Below are positions 1 to 8,146 of a stretch of DNA of 64,000 nucleotides, piece by piece. A program made the translations under genes and the position numbers. The stretch is taken from contig NZ_JAAFGS010000002.1 in NCBI RefSeq assembly GCF_011090185.1, positions 680,415 to 744,414 on the forward strand. Reading direction: 5' to 3'. This stretch comes from Saccharibacillus alkalitolerans. GTDB taxonomy: Bacteria; Bacillota; Bacilli; Paenibacillales; Paenibacillaceae. Numbering within the stretch: the first letter of the stretch is position 1; the number at the start of each line of letters is the position of its first letter. A model generated the notes under the pieces. The model made no database searches. It was not told the origin of the DNA and saw only the letters and a list, made by a program, of their open reading frames with translations.

Positions 1-622
1 AATTCCAATAGTACACGCCGTAGAATAATCCGATCGTGGCCAGCACGGGAAGCGACAGCGGCAGCACGATCCGCAGCAGCAGCCTCCATTCGCCGGAACC
101 GTCGATGCGCGCGGCCTCCACCAATTCCTCGGGGATGTTTTCGAAAAAGGACCGCATGATCATCATGTTGTACGTGCTGACGAGCGCCGGCAGCCAGAGC
201 GCGCCGTACGTGTTGACGAGACCCAGCGAGCTGACCACGAGATACGTCGGAATCAGGCCGCCGGTGAACAGCATCGTGAACACGATCGCCAGCGAAATCC
301 AGCGGCGTCCGTAGAATTCCCGGCGGGCCAGCGGATAAGCGGCGCAGATCGTCACGATCATGCTCAGCGCCACGCCGACGACCGTGATCAGCACGCTGTT
401 GCCGAACGCGCGCAGAATCGGCGTGCCTTCGAACAGCAGCTTGTACGACTCGAACGTGACGTCTCTCGGCCACAGCGACACGAAGCCCGACAGGACGGCG
501 TTTTTGCCGCTCAGCGACAGCGAAGCGAGATGCAGCAGCGGCAGCAGGCACAGAATGCCGGCCAGCGTCAGCAGCACATAATTGAACAAGTAAAACGTGC
601 GCTCTCCTCTTGTCGATCGCAT
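1..622 (-). CDS. ABC sugar transporter permease, LplC/YtcP type (3' end outside window)
   Basis: Inner-membrane permease of a carbohydrate ABC importer. It starts at an ATG preceded by GGAGGG (6 nt upstream of the start) and lies 13 nt after the stop of the other permease gene, so the two are co-transcribed. The visible 207 residues contain three to four hydrophobic segments and the cytoplasmic EAA loop (EELVEAARIDGSG) that docks the ATPase. The reading frame runs off the left edge of the window, so the C-terminal part is missing here and no truncation is implied. LplC/YtcP proteins pair with LplB/YteP proteins and a lipoprotein binding protein; the binding protein is not in view and may lie beyond the edge. 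Substrate is inferred from the nearby GH105 gene to be a pectin-derived oligosaccharide. Confidence 0.9.
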   Translation of the reverse strand, partial: MRSTRGERTFYLFNYVLLTLAGILCLLPLLHLASLSLSGKNAVLSGFVSLWPRDVTFESYKLLFEGTPILRAFGNSVLITVVGVALSMIVTICAAYPLARREFYGRRWISLAIVFTMLFTGGLIPTYLVVSSLGLVNTYGALWLPALVSTYNMMIMRSFFENIPEELVEAARIDGSGEWRLLLRIVLPLSLPVLATIGLFYGVYYWN

Positions 623-635
623 ATTATCCCTCCTT

Positions 636-1595
636 CTACCAAAGTCCCTTGCCGAAGCGGCGGGCGACCGCATTCGTGATCAGTACCAGCACGAACGCCA
701 CCAACGATTCGAACATGCCGAGCGCCGCCGTCAGGCTGAACTGTCCGCCCTGCAAGCCGATCGCGTAAATATAAGTGCTGATGACTTCGGAAATGCCGGA
801 CACGATCGAGTTCTGCAGCACGTAGACCTGGTCGAAACCGACTTCCATGACCCGGCCCATCGCCAGAATCAGCATGATCACGATCGTCGGCGCGATGCCG
901 GGCAGCGTGATGTGGCGGATCTGCTTCCATTTGCCCGCCCCGTCCATCGACGCCGCTTCGTACAGGCTCGGGTCGATGGAAGTCAGCGCGGCGAGATAAA
1001 TGATGGCGCTGAATCCGGCGTCTTTCCAGATGCCCGATCCGAGGAAAATGGCGACCCACGAGCTTTCATGGAACAGGAAGGCGAACGATTGGCCGGTCAG
1101 CCGCTCCAGCAGCACGTTGACGACGCCCGATTGGGCGAAGATCGTGACCACGAGGCCGCCGACGATGACCCACGAGAAGAAATGCGGCAGATAGACGAGC
1201 GTCTGCACGGTTTTCTGGAACCACTTTTTGCGCACCTCGTTCAGCATGATCGCGAGAATGATCGGAAAAGGAAAAGCGACCACGACGCTGAGCACGCTCA
1301 GCAGCAGCGTATTGCGGATAATTTGCAGCGACTGCGCCTGGGTGAACAGCATCTTGAAATTGTCGAGTCCGACCCACTGGCTGCCCCAGACGCCTTCGTA
1401 AAACGTGTAGTTTTTGAAGGCGATGACCAACCCGGCCATCGGGGCGTACTTGAAGACGAGATAGAAAAGAATGACGGGAACGAACATGAGCCACAGCGGC
1501 ATGTTCGTCTTGAAGCGCTGAGTCTGCCAGAAGCGCCGGGTCGGCTTTGACGCGTTCGTCAACAGCCCGACTTCTTCGGTGGGATTGGCTTTCAT
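636..1595 (-). CDS. ABC sugar transporter permease, LplB/YteP type
   Basis: 319-residue membrane permease of a carbohydrate importer (CUT1 family). Six hydrophobic segments can be traced, beginning around residue 35 after a basic N-terminus. The EAA loop is at residues 211-221 (LYEAASMDGAG) followed by LPGI. The ATG is preceded by AAAGGAGG at ideal spacing. Family members such as B. subtilis YteP and LplB import oligosaccharides and share an ATPase encoded elsewhere, which fits the absence of an ATPase gene here. The gene is followed at 13 nt by the LplC-type partner. About 66 nt upstream of its start is a cre-like palindrome, and the next upstream gene (SGNH esterase) is 457 bp away, so this pair probably has its own promoter. 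Confidence 0.92.
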   Translation of the reverse strand: MKANPTEEVGLLTNASKPTRRFWQTQRFKTNMPLWLMFVPVILFYLVFKYAPMAGLVIAFKNYTFYEGVWGSQWVGLDNFKMLFTQAQSLQIIRNTLLLSVLSVVVAFPFPIILAIMLNEVRKKWFQKTVQTLVYLPHFFSWVIVGGLVVTIFAQSGVVNVLLERLTGQSFAFLFHESSWVAIFLGSGIWKDAGFSAIIYLAALTSIDPSLYEAASMDGAGKWKQIRHITLPGIAPTIVIMLILAMGRVMEVGFDQVYVLQNSIVSGISEVISTYIYAIGLQGGQFSLTAALGMFESLVAFVLVLITNAVARRFGKGLW

Positions 1596-1660
1596 GCCGG
1601 AACCTCCTTTTGCCGCCGGTCCGGGAGGGAGGCACGCCGCCGTCCGCTCGCCGACCTTTT

Positions 1661-1674
1661 GGTAAGCGTTATCA
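1661..1674 (-). promoter_or_regulatory. Candidate cre (CcpA) site upstream of the permease pair
   Basis: GGTAAGCGTTATCA matches the 14-nt cre consensus TGWAAGCGNTWWCA at all but the first position and has the palindromic core TAAGCGTTA. It lies about 66 nt before the permease start. CcpA repression of carbohydrate uptake is established in Bacillales; its use here is inference, and another LacI-family operator is possible. Confidence 0.5.
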
Positions 1675-1866
1675 TTTTGCGATGTTCAAGCTGTCGAAAT
1701 GGCCGTTTCTGACTGCAACGATACCGCCGGCGCCGGTCTGCGGCAATATTCAGTTTTCGCGTTTATCGCCTGCAAACCGCATAACGGCGCGGTTTGCGCA
1801 AGGTTAACCGCAGGAGGAATGCTGCGCGAATCGGGTTAACGCGGAAGCGGCCGAAGCGGCGGCATG

Positions 1867-1904
1867 TTTTCGGCCCGGCGCTTGTCGGAGCGCCGGGCCG
1901 AAAA
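1867..1904. repeat. Perfect 15-bp inverted repeat (hairpin)
   Basis: Arms TTTTCGGCCCGGCGC (1867-1881) and its exact complement (1890-1904) flank an 8-nt loop. It lies about 150 nt downstream of the SGNH esterase stop. Unlike a normal intrinsic terminator the stem opens with T and closes with A, with no T-run after it on either strand, so it may be an mRNA-end-stabilising or structural element rather than a classic terminator. Confidence 0.6.
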
Positions 1905-2052
1905 GGCCGCGCGGGCGAAAGGATCGCGCAGTGCGGGAATCCGGGGACGCGAAGCCCGAGCCGGAGAACGCCGCGGCGCAGGGTCCGAACCGTCGCCGGA
2001 GTCCGAGCACGCACCGGCGCGAGGTCCGCGAAAGATCGCTCGGTCGGGCGGC

Positions 2053-3351
2053 TTATCGCAACGTCTCCCGTATCTGCCGAGCCAAATTTTCGCCCATGCG
2101 GATATGTCCTTCGTCGGCGGGATGAATCAGATCGCAGGATAGGCCGCCGGGATCGTCAAGCACCGTATCGCCTTCGATCAAGTGCAGCCGGTCGTGATTC
2201 AGCCGCCGGACCTCTTCTCTTAGGATGCCGTTGAACAGCAGATCCTGTTCCCGGGCTTTCGGCGATTCTTCGCCCAACGTGGCGAAGTTCGGATAGATCG
2301 TCGTCAGGAACATCGGCTTGTCCGGATGACGAGCGGCGATCCTCTCCAGCGCATAGCGGACTTTCTCGCGGAATTCCTCCCCGCCCATGCCGTCTCTCAT
2401 GTTGACGCCCAGCTCCAGAAAAACGATGTCCCAATCGTCGCGTCCGGCGATCCAGTCGATCATCTCCGCTTCGCACAGGCAGGAGCCGCTCATCCCGAGA
2501 TTGTACAGGTCGGCCCCCAGCCGCCGGGCGGCCTGATCGATATAGGCCGAGCGGCTCTGTTCGCCGCCGTGCGTGATCGACGAACCGTAGGCGAGCAGCC
2601 TCGTCCGGGGCAGCTCGCCGGCCGTCGGCGGCCGCACCTCTTCACCGAAGGCGTTCAGGCCGTAATACACGGCCTCCCCCCGGGCGAAGCGGACGCGCCA
2701 GACGTCCGGCGCGAAGCCCGAAGCCGACAACCGGGCGGCGTCGGCCGTTTGCAGGCGCGGCGGCGCGGTCAGCCGCAGCGTGCGGATCTCGCCGGCCGGA
2801 AGCCGGTGCTCGGAATGGAACATTCCGCCGCGGTACACGGTGACGGTGCCGGCCTGCACCGGCAGGGACAGCGTCACGTCCGCGGTCTGCGACGACGTGA
2901 CGAAGCGCAGCTCGCAGCCCGTGGACTCGGCTGCGATAAAGCGCCCGCGCGCCCCGAGCCGCCGGCGCACGAAGGCGGGGATACGGCGGAGGTACACGCC
3001 GCCCGCGGGCGCCGGCTCCAGCTCGGCCGCGCCGTGGAAAGCGGCGCCGTCCAAGACGGGGACGGCGCTCGGAGGGAGCCCCGGCGCGGCTCCGTTCGCC
3101 GCGGCGGAGCCGCCGGCCGAACCCGGATCGCCGGCATCGGCAGCCGGCCCTACGTCGGCCGGCTGCCGCATGTCGGACGCCTGCCGCGCGTCGGACCCCT
3201 GCCGGGCACCGGGCGCCTGACCCATGTCGGCTCCGGCCGGTTCCGCCGAGGCGGATCGCATCGGCGCGCCGAGTGCCGGCGCGCCCCCGGTTTCCGCGCC
3301 GGGAATCCTCATCCGTTCTTCCCCCGGCCGCGTTTTCTCCGCTTTATCCAT
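2053..3351 (-). CDS. SGNH/GDSL-family hydrolase with repetitive N-terminal extension
   Basis: 432-residue probable carbohydrate esterase or deacetylase. The catalytic half shows the SGNH blocks: GSSITHG (block I, nucleophile Ser about 258), NLGMSG (Gly about 286), ELGVN (Asn about 317) and DLIHP (Asp 407, His 410). A beta-rich region of roughly 130 residues precedes it, as in the two-domain SGNH family found in sugar-utilisation loci. The chosen ATG (MDKAEK) has AAGGAGGG 9 nt upstream and overlaps the end of the GH105 gene (ATGGATAA), so the two are translationally coupled. Residues about 15-100 are low-complexity with six-residue degenerate repeats (such as SDARQA and SDMRQP) not expected in the family. 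The substrate is unknown; acetylated or methylated pectin fragments are an inference from the neighbour. Confidence 0.85.
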   Translation of the reverse strand: MDKAEKTRPGEERMRIPGAETGGAPALGAPMRSASAEPAGADMGQAPGARQGSDARQASDMRQPADVGPAADAGDPGSAGGSAAANGAAPGLPPSAVPVLDGAAFHGAAELEPAPAGGVYLRRIPAFVRRRLGARGRFIAAESTGCELRFVTSSQTADVTLSLPVQAGTVTVYRGGMFHSEHRLPAGEIRTLRLTAPPRLQTADAARLSASGFAPDVWRVRFARGEAVYYGLNAFGEEVRPPTAGELPRTRLLAYGSSITHGGEQSRSAYIDQAARRLGADLYNLGMSGSCLCEAEMIDWIAGRDDWDIVFLELGVNMRDGMGGEEFREKVRYALERIAARHPDKPMFLTTIYPNFATLGEESPKAREQDLLFNGILREEVRRLNHDRLHLIEGDTVLDDPGGLSCDLIHPADEGHIRMGENLARQIRETLR

Positions 3352-4492
3352 CGGAACGCCCTCCTTCTCCCCGGCTTTCCGCCGTTCTTTTTGGCCCGTG
3401 CGAACCCGAGCCTTCCGCCGCGCCGCCTTCATGCTTCATCGCTTCCACCAGCAGCAGCAGCGCCATCGACTGGCCGTACGGCATCGGGCAGATCGGAATG
3501 TCGCGGTACGCCTGCAGCGTTCGTCCCATCCCCGTTCCGTACGATACGCCCTGCACGACGCCGTCCGCATCGATCTGTCCCAGCACGTAATCCAGCGCCA
3601 GCAGGGCGGAGTCGCGGTACGCCTCTTCCAAATAACCGCGTCGGTACGCCTTCAGCATGCCGTAAGCGAAAGCGGCGGTCGCCGACGTCTCGAGATACGA
3701 ATCCGGCTCGTCCAGCAGCGTATGCCAGGCGCCTTCCGGCGACTGCAGCTCCAGCAGCTTGTCCGCCTGGCGTCGCAGCGACGAGAGCAGGAACGATCTG
3801 ACCCCTTCCGGCTGCTCCGTCATGTCCAGGTAATCGACAAGCCCCGCCGTATACCAGGAGTTGCCGCGCGCCCACAGCGCTTTGGCGAAATGATGCCCGC
3901 CTTCGAGAAATGTCCAACCGTGGAAAAACAGTCCCGTCGCCGGGTCCGTCAAATATTTCAAATGCACGAGAAACTGCCGCACGCTCTCCTGGATGCAGGC
4001 GTCTTCTTTCAGCAGCACGCCCATTTTCGCCGTAAACAGGACGGTCATGTACAGCGTGTCGTCCCACAGCTGGCCTTCGTTGGCGCTGCCGCTGACCTCG
4101 TGCTGAATGCCGCCTTCCTCGGTTCTCGGCATATCGCGCAGCACGTAATCCAGCCAGTCCCGGCACAGATCGAAATAATCCGGACGTCCGGTTTCTTCGG
4201 CTACGTATGCCAGCGTCAGCATCGGGCACATCGTGTTGACGTTTTTGGCCGGCAGTCCTTCCGCGATCCGCGCGTCGAACCAGTCCGTCAGGAAATCCAG
4301 CAGCGCCCGATCGCCGGTTTCGCGGTAATAGCCGTACAGCGCGAACAGCCCGACTCCCTGCGGCCATTCCCAATTCTCCATCGAAATGATGCCGATCGGC
4401 GCCGTTTCTTTGATCGACCCCCGCATATCCTTCATTCGTTCGATGACTTTGAGAATCGTTTCTTCGAGGCTTTCTTTTGTAAGCGTAGTCAT
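3344..4492 (-). CDS. GH105/GH88 unsaturated rhamnogalacturonyl hydrolase (YteR/YesR type)
   Basis: 382-residue (alpha/alpha)6-barrel enzyme, close to the roughly 370 residues of B. subtilis YteR. Such enzymes hydrate the unsaturated galacturonyl residue left by rhamnogalacturonan lyases and so release it from rhamnose, in the cytoplasm (no signal peptide is present). The expected catalytic Asp lies in QLWDDTLYM (Asp 144/145); other family signatures are HGW (His 181), ARGNSWY (about 199-205) and ETSATAAFAYGM. The ATG MTTLTK has AGAAGGAG just upstream; the open frame extends 39 codons further but without support. It is the first gene of a two-gene unit with the SGNH esterase, upstream of LplB/LplC-type permeases, which matches the rhamnogalacturonan loci of B. 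subtilis (yteRP-ytcQP). Confidence 0.9.
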   Translation of the reverse strand: MTTLTKESLEETILKVIERMKDMRGSIKETAPIGIISMENWEWPQGVGLFALYGYYRETGDRALLDFLTDWFDARIAEGLPAKNVNTMCPMLTLAYVAEETGRPDYFDLCRDWLDYVLRDMPRTEEGGIQHEVSGSANEGQLWDDTLYMTVLFTAKMGVLLKEDACIQESVRQFLVHLKYLTDPATGLFFHGWTFLEGGHHFAKALWARGNSWYTAGLVDYLDMTEQPEGVRSFLLSSLRRQADKLLELQSPEGAWHTLLDEPDSYLETSATAAFAYGMLKAYRRGYLEEAYRDSALLALDYVLGQIDADGVVQGVSYGTGMGRTLQAYRDIPICPMPYGQSMALLLLVEAMKHEGGAAEGSGSHGPKRTAESRGEGGRSDG

Positions 4493-4643
4493 TTTATCGC
4501 TCCTTCTGTCCCGTCTGCGTACACGGAAAACGAATGCCGCCTTCCCCCATGCCGTACCGCGAGTGTAGACCGTCCGGGACGCCCGCGTAAATAAACAAGA
4601 ATCCTGCATACTCCGAGAAAACGCGAAAAAACGCGGTCCGAGA

Positions 4644-4664
4644 TTCTTTCGATCGTCGAAAGAA
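4644..4664. promoter_or_regulatory. Perfect palindrome, candidate operator upstream of GH105
   Basis: TTCTTTCGA and its exact complement TCGAAAGAA are separated by three bases. The element lies about 150 nt before the GH105 start codon. A role as an operator or hairpin is inference. Confidence 0.4.
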
Positions 4665-4771
4665 CTTCGGCCGCGCTTCGTCGGGGGTTAAAAATCTGTA
4701 CTTTTCCAATATTCCTGTACTTTTCGGGATCGAAATTCTTCCTGCCCTGCAGAAAGCGGGACGCCGTCTAT

Positions 4772-4831
4772 CTGCTCGTCCGTCTGTTCGTGCGCCTGCT
4801 CGTGCATCTGAGCGTACGCCCGCCCGTTCGC
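4772..4831. repeat. Degenerate 12-nt tandem repeat, five units
   Basis: Units read CTGCTCGTCCGT, CTGTTCGTGCGC, CTGCTCGTGCAT, CTGAGCGTACGC and CCGCCCGTTCGC. The period is a multiple of three, and one minus-strand frame across it stays open, but that frame lacks a good start and ribosome binding site. Confidence 0.7.
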
Positions 4832-4879
4832 CGGCCGCTGTCGCTCTAACTTCTGACGGATACGAAACGCCCGGATTTT

Positions 4880-5068
4880 AAAATAACTGCGCCAGAGCAC
4901 TTATTTTGCTTAAAAACGATCGTTTCACGAAAATAGATGCAGGAGAGCACTTATTATTTTGTACAGCCTCCTTTTTCGCCTCATTTTCTTGAAATAGCTG
5001 CTCATGTGCAGTTATTTTGGAAAATCGGGCACCAAAAAGAAAAATAACTGCTTATGCGCAGTTATTTG
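4880..5068. repeat. Array of four 28-nt imperfect palindromes (11-6-11)
   Basis: Units at 4880-4907, 4930-4957, 4991-5018 and 5041-5068. Each has an 11-nt arm like AAAATAACTGC, a 6-nt centre and an 11-nt arm like GCAGTTATTTT. Unit starts are spaced 50, 61 and 50 nt. Arms vary slightly and the centres differ. They resemble small REP-like palindromes or multiple operator sites; the function is not known. Confidence 0.75.
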
Positions 5069-5204
5069 ACGTGTCGAGCAAGTCCGATACCGAGCGGAGC
5101 GAGATGGCAAAGCCAAGCGGCGAAACGAGGTGGTGCAGGAAGATGGCGGAGGAAAGTACGCGGGAGGTGAAGACGCGGGAAAAAGCCGTCTTTTCCCCGC
5201 TTCG

Positions 5205-5999
5205 TCAGTCCGGCAGCCGTCCGTTTCCCGCCGCTTCTTCCCCATATACCAGCGTAACCCCGCGCCGACGCAAAAATTCGACCCATTCTTCCGCCGGCCG
5301 ACGGTCCGTCACCACGAAGTCGATCTCGGCGAAATCGAGCAGCCGGATAAAAGCCAGACGGTCGAACTTCGAGCGGTCCGCCAGCAGGATCGTCTTGTTG
5401 GCCTGCCTGCGCATCAGCAGCTTCAGCTCGCTCTCCGCTTCGTTGGAGTCGCAGATGCCGCCGTTCATCGACAGCGCTTTGCAGCCGAGCAGCGCCACGT
5501 CGGCGTTGTAGCGTTCGATCGTTCGCGCGGCGTCCGGTCCGACGAACGAACTGGTCGACGCGCCCAGCGTGCCGCCGGTGCCGATCAGCCGATGACCCGA
5601 CTGCTGCAGCGCGGACAGCGCCACGAGCGAATTGGTGATCAGCGTCAGATTCGCCCGCCGCTCCGCCAGCATCCGCAGCGTCTCGAACGCGGTCGAGCTG
5701 GTGTCCGCCATAATGCTGTCGCCGTCGTGAATCAATCCGAGCGCGTGCTCCGCGATGCGGCGCTTGGCCTCCAGGTTGAGATCGTGCCGGCTCGCGTAGG
5801 ACGGGTCGAGGTTGGTCGGCGCGCTCAGCACGGCTCCGCCGTAATTTTTCTGCGCGATGCCTTCTTTCTCCAGCTTGTCGAGGTCGCGACGCACCGTCTC
5901 TTCCGATACGCCGAACTCCTGCGCCAGCGCGGACACCTGCACTTTTTTGTTTCTATAGAGTTCGTTGATAATCCATTCCCGCCGCTGCTCCGCTTTCAT
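5205..5999 (-). CDS. DeoR-family transcriptional regulator, probable fucose-operon repressor
   Basis: 264-residue DNA-binding protein. Residues 1-55 form the DeoR-type winged helix (REWIINELYRNKKVQVSALA followed by the recognition helix VSEETVRRDLDKLEKEG). Residues about 75-235 are the DeoRC sugar-phosphate sensor domain (GGTLGAST, ADTSSTAFETLRML, DRSKFDR). Length is typical. It is divergent from fucI with a 318-bp shared control region that holds candidate operators overlapping both promoters, so it probably represses the fucose genes and itself until an intermediate such as fuculose-1-phosphate binds. E. coli FucR also belongs to this family, although it is an activator. The Shine-Dalgarno (GGGAGCGG) is modest. 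The effector is inference. Confidence 0.88.
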   Translation of the reverse strand: MKAEQRREWIINELYRNKKVQVSALAQEFGVSEETVRRDLDKLEKEGIAQKNYGGAVLSAPTNLDPSYASRHDLNLEAKRRIAEHALGLIHDGDSIMADTSSTAFETLRMLAERRANLTLITNSLVALSALQQSGHRLIGTGGTLGASTSSFVGPDAARTIERYNADVALLGCKALSMNGGICDSNEAESELKLLMRRQANKTILLADRSKFDRLAFIRLLDFAEIDFVVTDRRPAEEWVEFLRRRGVTLVYGEEAAGNGRLPD

Positions 6000-6051
6000 G
6001 CCCGATCCGCTCCCATCTTTCGATTGCTTTTTACCGTATCACGAAAAAAAG

Positions 6052-6128
6052 AAAACCACAATATATTCATATTCAATAGCGTTAAATACCTCAAAACCAC
6101 AGATTAAACCAAATATAATGTGGCTTTT
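6052..6128. promoter_or_regulatory. Candidate DeoR-type operator repeats
   Basis: AAAACCACA occurs at 6052-6060 and 6093-6101, and the inverted form TGTGGCTTTT at 6119-6128. One copy overlaps the -35 of the regulator gene, one lies just beyond its -10, and the inverted copy abuts the -35 of the fucI promoter. The arrangement suits joint repression of both divergent promoters by the adjacent DeoR-family protein. Confidence 0.6.
6066..6094 (-). promoter_or_regulatory. SigA-type promoter of the DeoR-family regulator gene
   Basis: On the minus strand TTGAGG (6094-6089) and TATGAA (6071-6066) are 17 bp apart. A candidate operator overlaps the -35 box. Confidence 0.5.
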
Positions 6129-6131
6129 ATG

Positions 6132-6160
6132 TTGACTTTGTCGATTCGGAAATTTAAGAT
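6132..6160 (+). promoter_or_regulatory. SigA-type promoter of the fucose operon
   Basis: TTGACT (6132-6137) and TAAGAT (6155-6160) are separated by exactly 17 bp, directly downstream of the inverted operator half-site and about 150 nt before fucI. Confidence 0.65.
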
Positions 6161-6199
6161 GAGGAAGAAACCGGAAAAAGAACGGCGGCCGCCTTAAAA

Positions 6200-6215
6200 T
6201 GATAGCGCTTTAACA
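6200..6215 (+). promoter_or_regulatory. Candidate cre site in the fucI leader
   Basis: TGATAGCGCTTTAACA has the palindromic core AGCGCT and matches cre at 12 of 14 positions. It would lie about 35 nt inside the transcript, a common place for CcpA roadblock control. Confidence 0.45.
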
Positions 6216-6317
6216 CACTCGAAACTCCCTCTTTGCCCGCCGGCCGTCCTCTCTTGGTTCATTTCCGCCAGTGCCGGTTCCGGTCCGCAATTCCACCCAC
6301 ATTCAAGGAGGAACGTT

Positions 6318-8096
6318 ATGCCATCCACCGTTATCAAGCAGTATCCGAAAATCGGAATTCGTCCCACGATCGACGGCAGAAGAAGAGGAGTACGCGAATC
6401 GCTGGAAGAACAGACAATGGGCATGGCGCGCCTGACGGCCGCTTTTTTGCGGGACAATCTGCGTTATCCGGACGGATCGCCCGTCGAGTGCGTGATCGCC
6501 GACACGACGATCGGAGGCGTGGCCGAAGCATCCGCCGCGGCCGCCAAGTTCAAGACGGAAAACGTCGGCGTCTCGATCACCGTCACCCCGTGCTGGTGCT
6601 ACGGTTCGGAAACGATGGACATGGACGCTTCGATCCCGCACGCGGTATGGGGATTTAACGGCACGGAGCGCCCGGGCGCGGTGTATCTGGCGGCGGTGCT
6701 GTCGGCTTACGCGCAAAAAGGCATCCCGGCGTTCGGCATCTACGGCGAAGACGTGCAGGAGTCGGGCAGCGAAGACATTCCGGCCGACGTGCGGACCAAG
6801 CTGCTGCGCTTCGCGAAATCCGCGCTGGCCGCCGCGATCATGAGAGGAACGGCGTATCTCTCGATGGGCTCCGTCTCGATGGGCATCGCCGGGTCGATCG
6901 TCGACGAAGATCTGTTCCAGCATTATCTGGGCATGCGCAACGAATACGTCGACATGTCGGAGTTCGTGCGCCGCGTCGAAGAAGAGATTTACGACAAGGA
7001 CGAATACGAAAAAGCGCTGGCATGGACGAAGGCCAACTGCAAGATGGGCCCGAACAACAACCCCGAGCATCTGATCATCAGCGACGAAGAACAGGAGAGA
7101 CAGTGGGAATTCGTCGTCAAAATGACGCTGATCGCGCGCGACCTCATGGCCGGCAACCCGCGTCTCGCGGAACTGGGCTTCGAGGAAGAAGCCGGCGGGC
7201 ACTTCGCGCTGGCGGGCGGCTTCCAGGGTCAGCGGCATTGGACGGACCATTTCCCGAACGGCGACTTCATGGAGACGATCCTGAACTCCTCGTTCGACTG
7301 GAACGGACGGCGCGCGCCGTATATCGTCGCCACGGAGAACGACAGCCTCAACGGCGTCGTCATGCTGTTCAACCATCTGCTGACGGGCACGGCGCAGATC
7401 TTCGCGGACGTGCGCACGTTCTGGAGTCCGGCGGCCGTGGAACGCGTGACGGGACACAAGCTGGAAGGTCCCGCCGAAGGCGGCCTGCTGCATCTGATCA
7501 ACTCCGGTTCGGCGGCGCTGGACGGGACCGGCGAGCAGGAAATCGACGGCAAGCCCGCAATCAAGCCGTTCTGGGACGTGACGGACAAGGAAGTCTCGCG
7601 CATGCTGGAGAAAACGCTGTTCCGCCCGGCCTCGCAGGAATATTTCCGAGGCGGCGGCTTCTCGACGGATTATCTGACGCGCGGCGGCATGCCGGTCACG
7701 ATGGCCCGTCTCAATCTGGTCAAAGGGCTTGGGCCGGTGCTCCAGCTCGCGGAAGGCTACACGGTCGACCTGCCGGAAGACGTGCACCGCGCGCTCGACG
7801 AACGCACCGACCCGACGTGGCCGACGACGTGGTTCGCGCCGAAGCTGACGGGCAAAGGATCGTTCGCCAGCGTTTACGACGTCATGAACAACTGGGGCGC
7901 CAACCACGGGGCGATCAGCTTCGGCCATATCGGCGCGGACCTGATTACGCTCGCCTCCATCCTGCGCATTCCGGTCAGCATGCACAACGTGGATGAACGG
8001 CAGATTTTCCGCCCGCGCGTCTGGTCGCTGTTCGGCACGGAAAATCTCGAAGCGGCGGATTACGCGGCCTGCAAAAACTTCGGACCTTTATATTGA
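6318..8096 (+). CDS. fucI: L-fucose isomerase
   Basis: 592 residues, almost identical in length to the E. coli enzyme (591). It converts L-fucose to L-fuculose in the cytoplasm and is a Mn-dependent hexamer in the family. The metal and catalytic residues are recognisable: Glu 340 in ATENDSLNG, Asp 364 in ADVRTFW (the same 24-residue spacing as Glu337/Asp361 in E. coli) and His 530 in WGANHG. AAGGAGGA lies 5 nt before the ATG. It is the first gene of a fucI-kinase-fucA-fucU cluster and is divergent from a DeoR-family regulator. Some family members also isomerise D-arabinose. No dedicated fucose permease is seen in the cluster. Confidence 0.96.
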   Translation: MPSTVIKQYPKIGIRPTIDGRRRGVRESLEEQTMGMARLTAAFLRDNLRYPDGSPVECVIADTTIGGVAEASAAAAKFKTENVGVSITVTPCWCYGSETMDMDASIPHAVWGFNGTERPGAVYLAAVLSAYAQKGIPAFGIYGEDVQESGSEDIPADVRTKLLRFAKSALAAAIMRGTAYLSMGSVSMGIAGSIVDEDLFQHYLGMRNEYVDMSEFVRRVEEEIYDKDEYEKALAWTKANCKMGPNNNPEHLIISDEEQERQWEFVVKMTLIARDLMAGNPRLAELGFEEEAGGHFALAGGFQGQRHWTDHFPNGDFMETILNSSFDWNGRRAPYIVATENDSLNGVVMLFNHLLTGTAQIFADVRTFWSPAAVERVTGHKLEGPAEGGLLHLINSGSAALDGTGEQEIDGKPAIKPFWDVTDKEVSRMLEKTLFRPASQEYFRGGGFSTDYLTRGGMPVTMARLNLVKGLGPVLQLAEGYTVDLPEDVHRALDERTDPTWPTTWFAPKLTGKGSFASVYDVMNNWGANHGAISFGHIGADLITLASILRIPVSMHNVDERQIFRPRVWSLFGTENLEAADYAACKNFGPLY

Positions 8097-8146
8097 AAGA
8101 CACGGCTGAGTAAAAGCCCATTTTCATCGGAAAGCGGGGAACGTCC

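Larger units (their letters stand above)
1596..2052. other. 457-bp intergenic region with cre-like site and hairpins
   Basis: No gene seen. It holds a cre-like palindrome (1661-1674), a hairpin with 8-bp arms GCAAACCG/CGGTTTGC near 1769-1794, and a perfect 15-bp inverted repeat at 1867-1904. It separates the permease pair from the SGNH/GH105 pair, all on the minus strand. Confidence 0.6.
4493..5204. other. 712-bp intergenic region with palindromes and tandem repeats
   Basis: No convincing gene. It contains a 9-bp-arm palindrome (4644-4664), a five-unit degenerate 12-nt tandem repeat (4772-4831) and four 28-nt palindromic units (4880-5068). The GH105 promoter must lie in the first part, but no clear -35/-10 pair could be fixed. 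Confidence 0.6.

Noticed and set aside
1867..1904. Canonical intrinsic terminator for the SGNH esterase gene
   Set aside because: The stem is strong, but its T and A tracts are on the wrong sides for either direction and no T-run follows.
4688..4900. 70-codon minus-strand frame with four-residue repeats (such as AHEQ and TDEQ)
   Set aside because: GTG start inside the 28-nt palindrome, no Shine-Dalgarno, and the repeat is explained by the 12-nt DNA tandem repeat.
4880..5068. CRISPR array
   Set aside because: The units are palindromic 28-mers, but the intervals are 22 and 33 nt, the repeat sequence is not conserved enough, and no cas gene is near.
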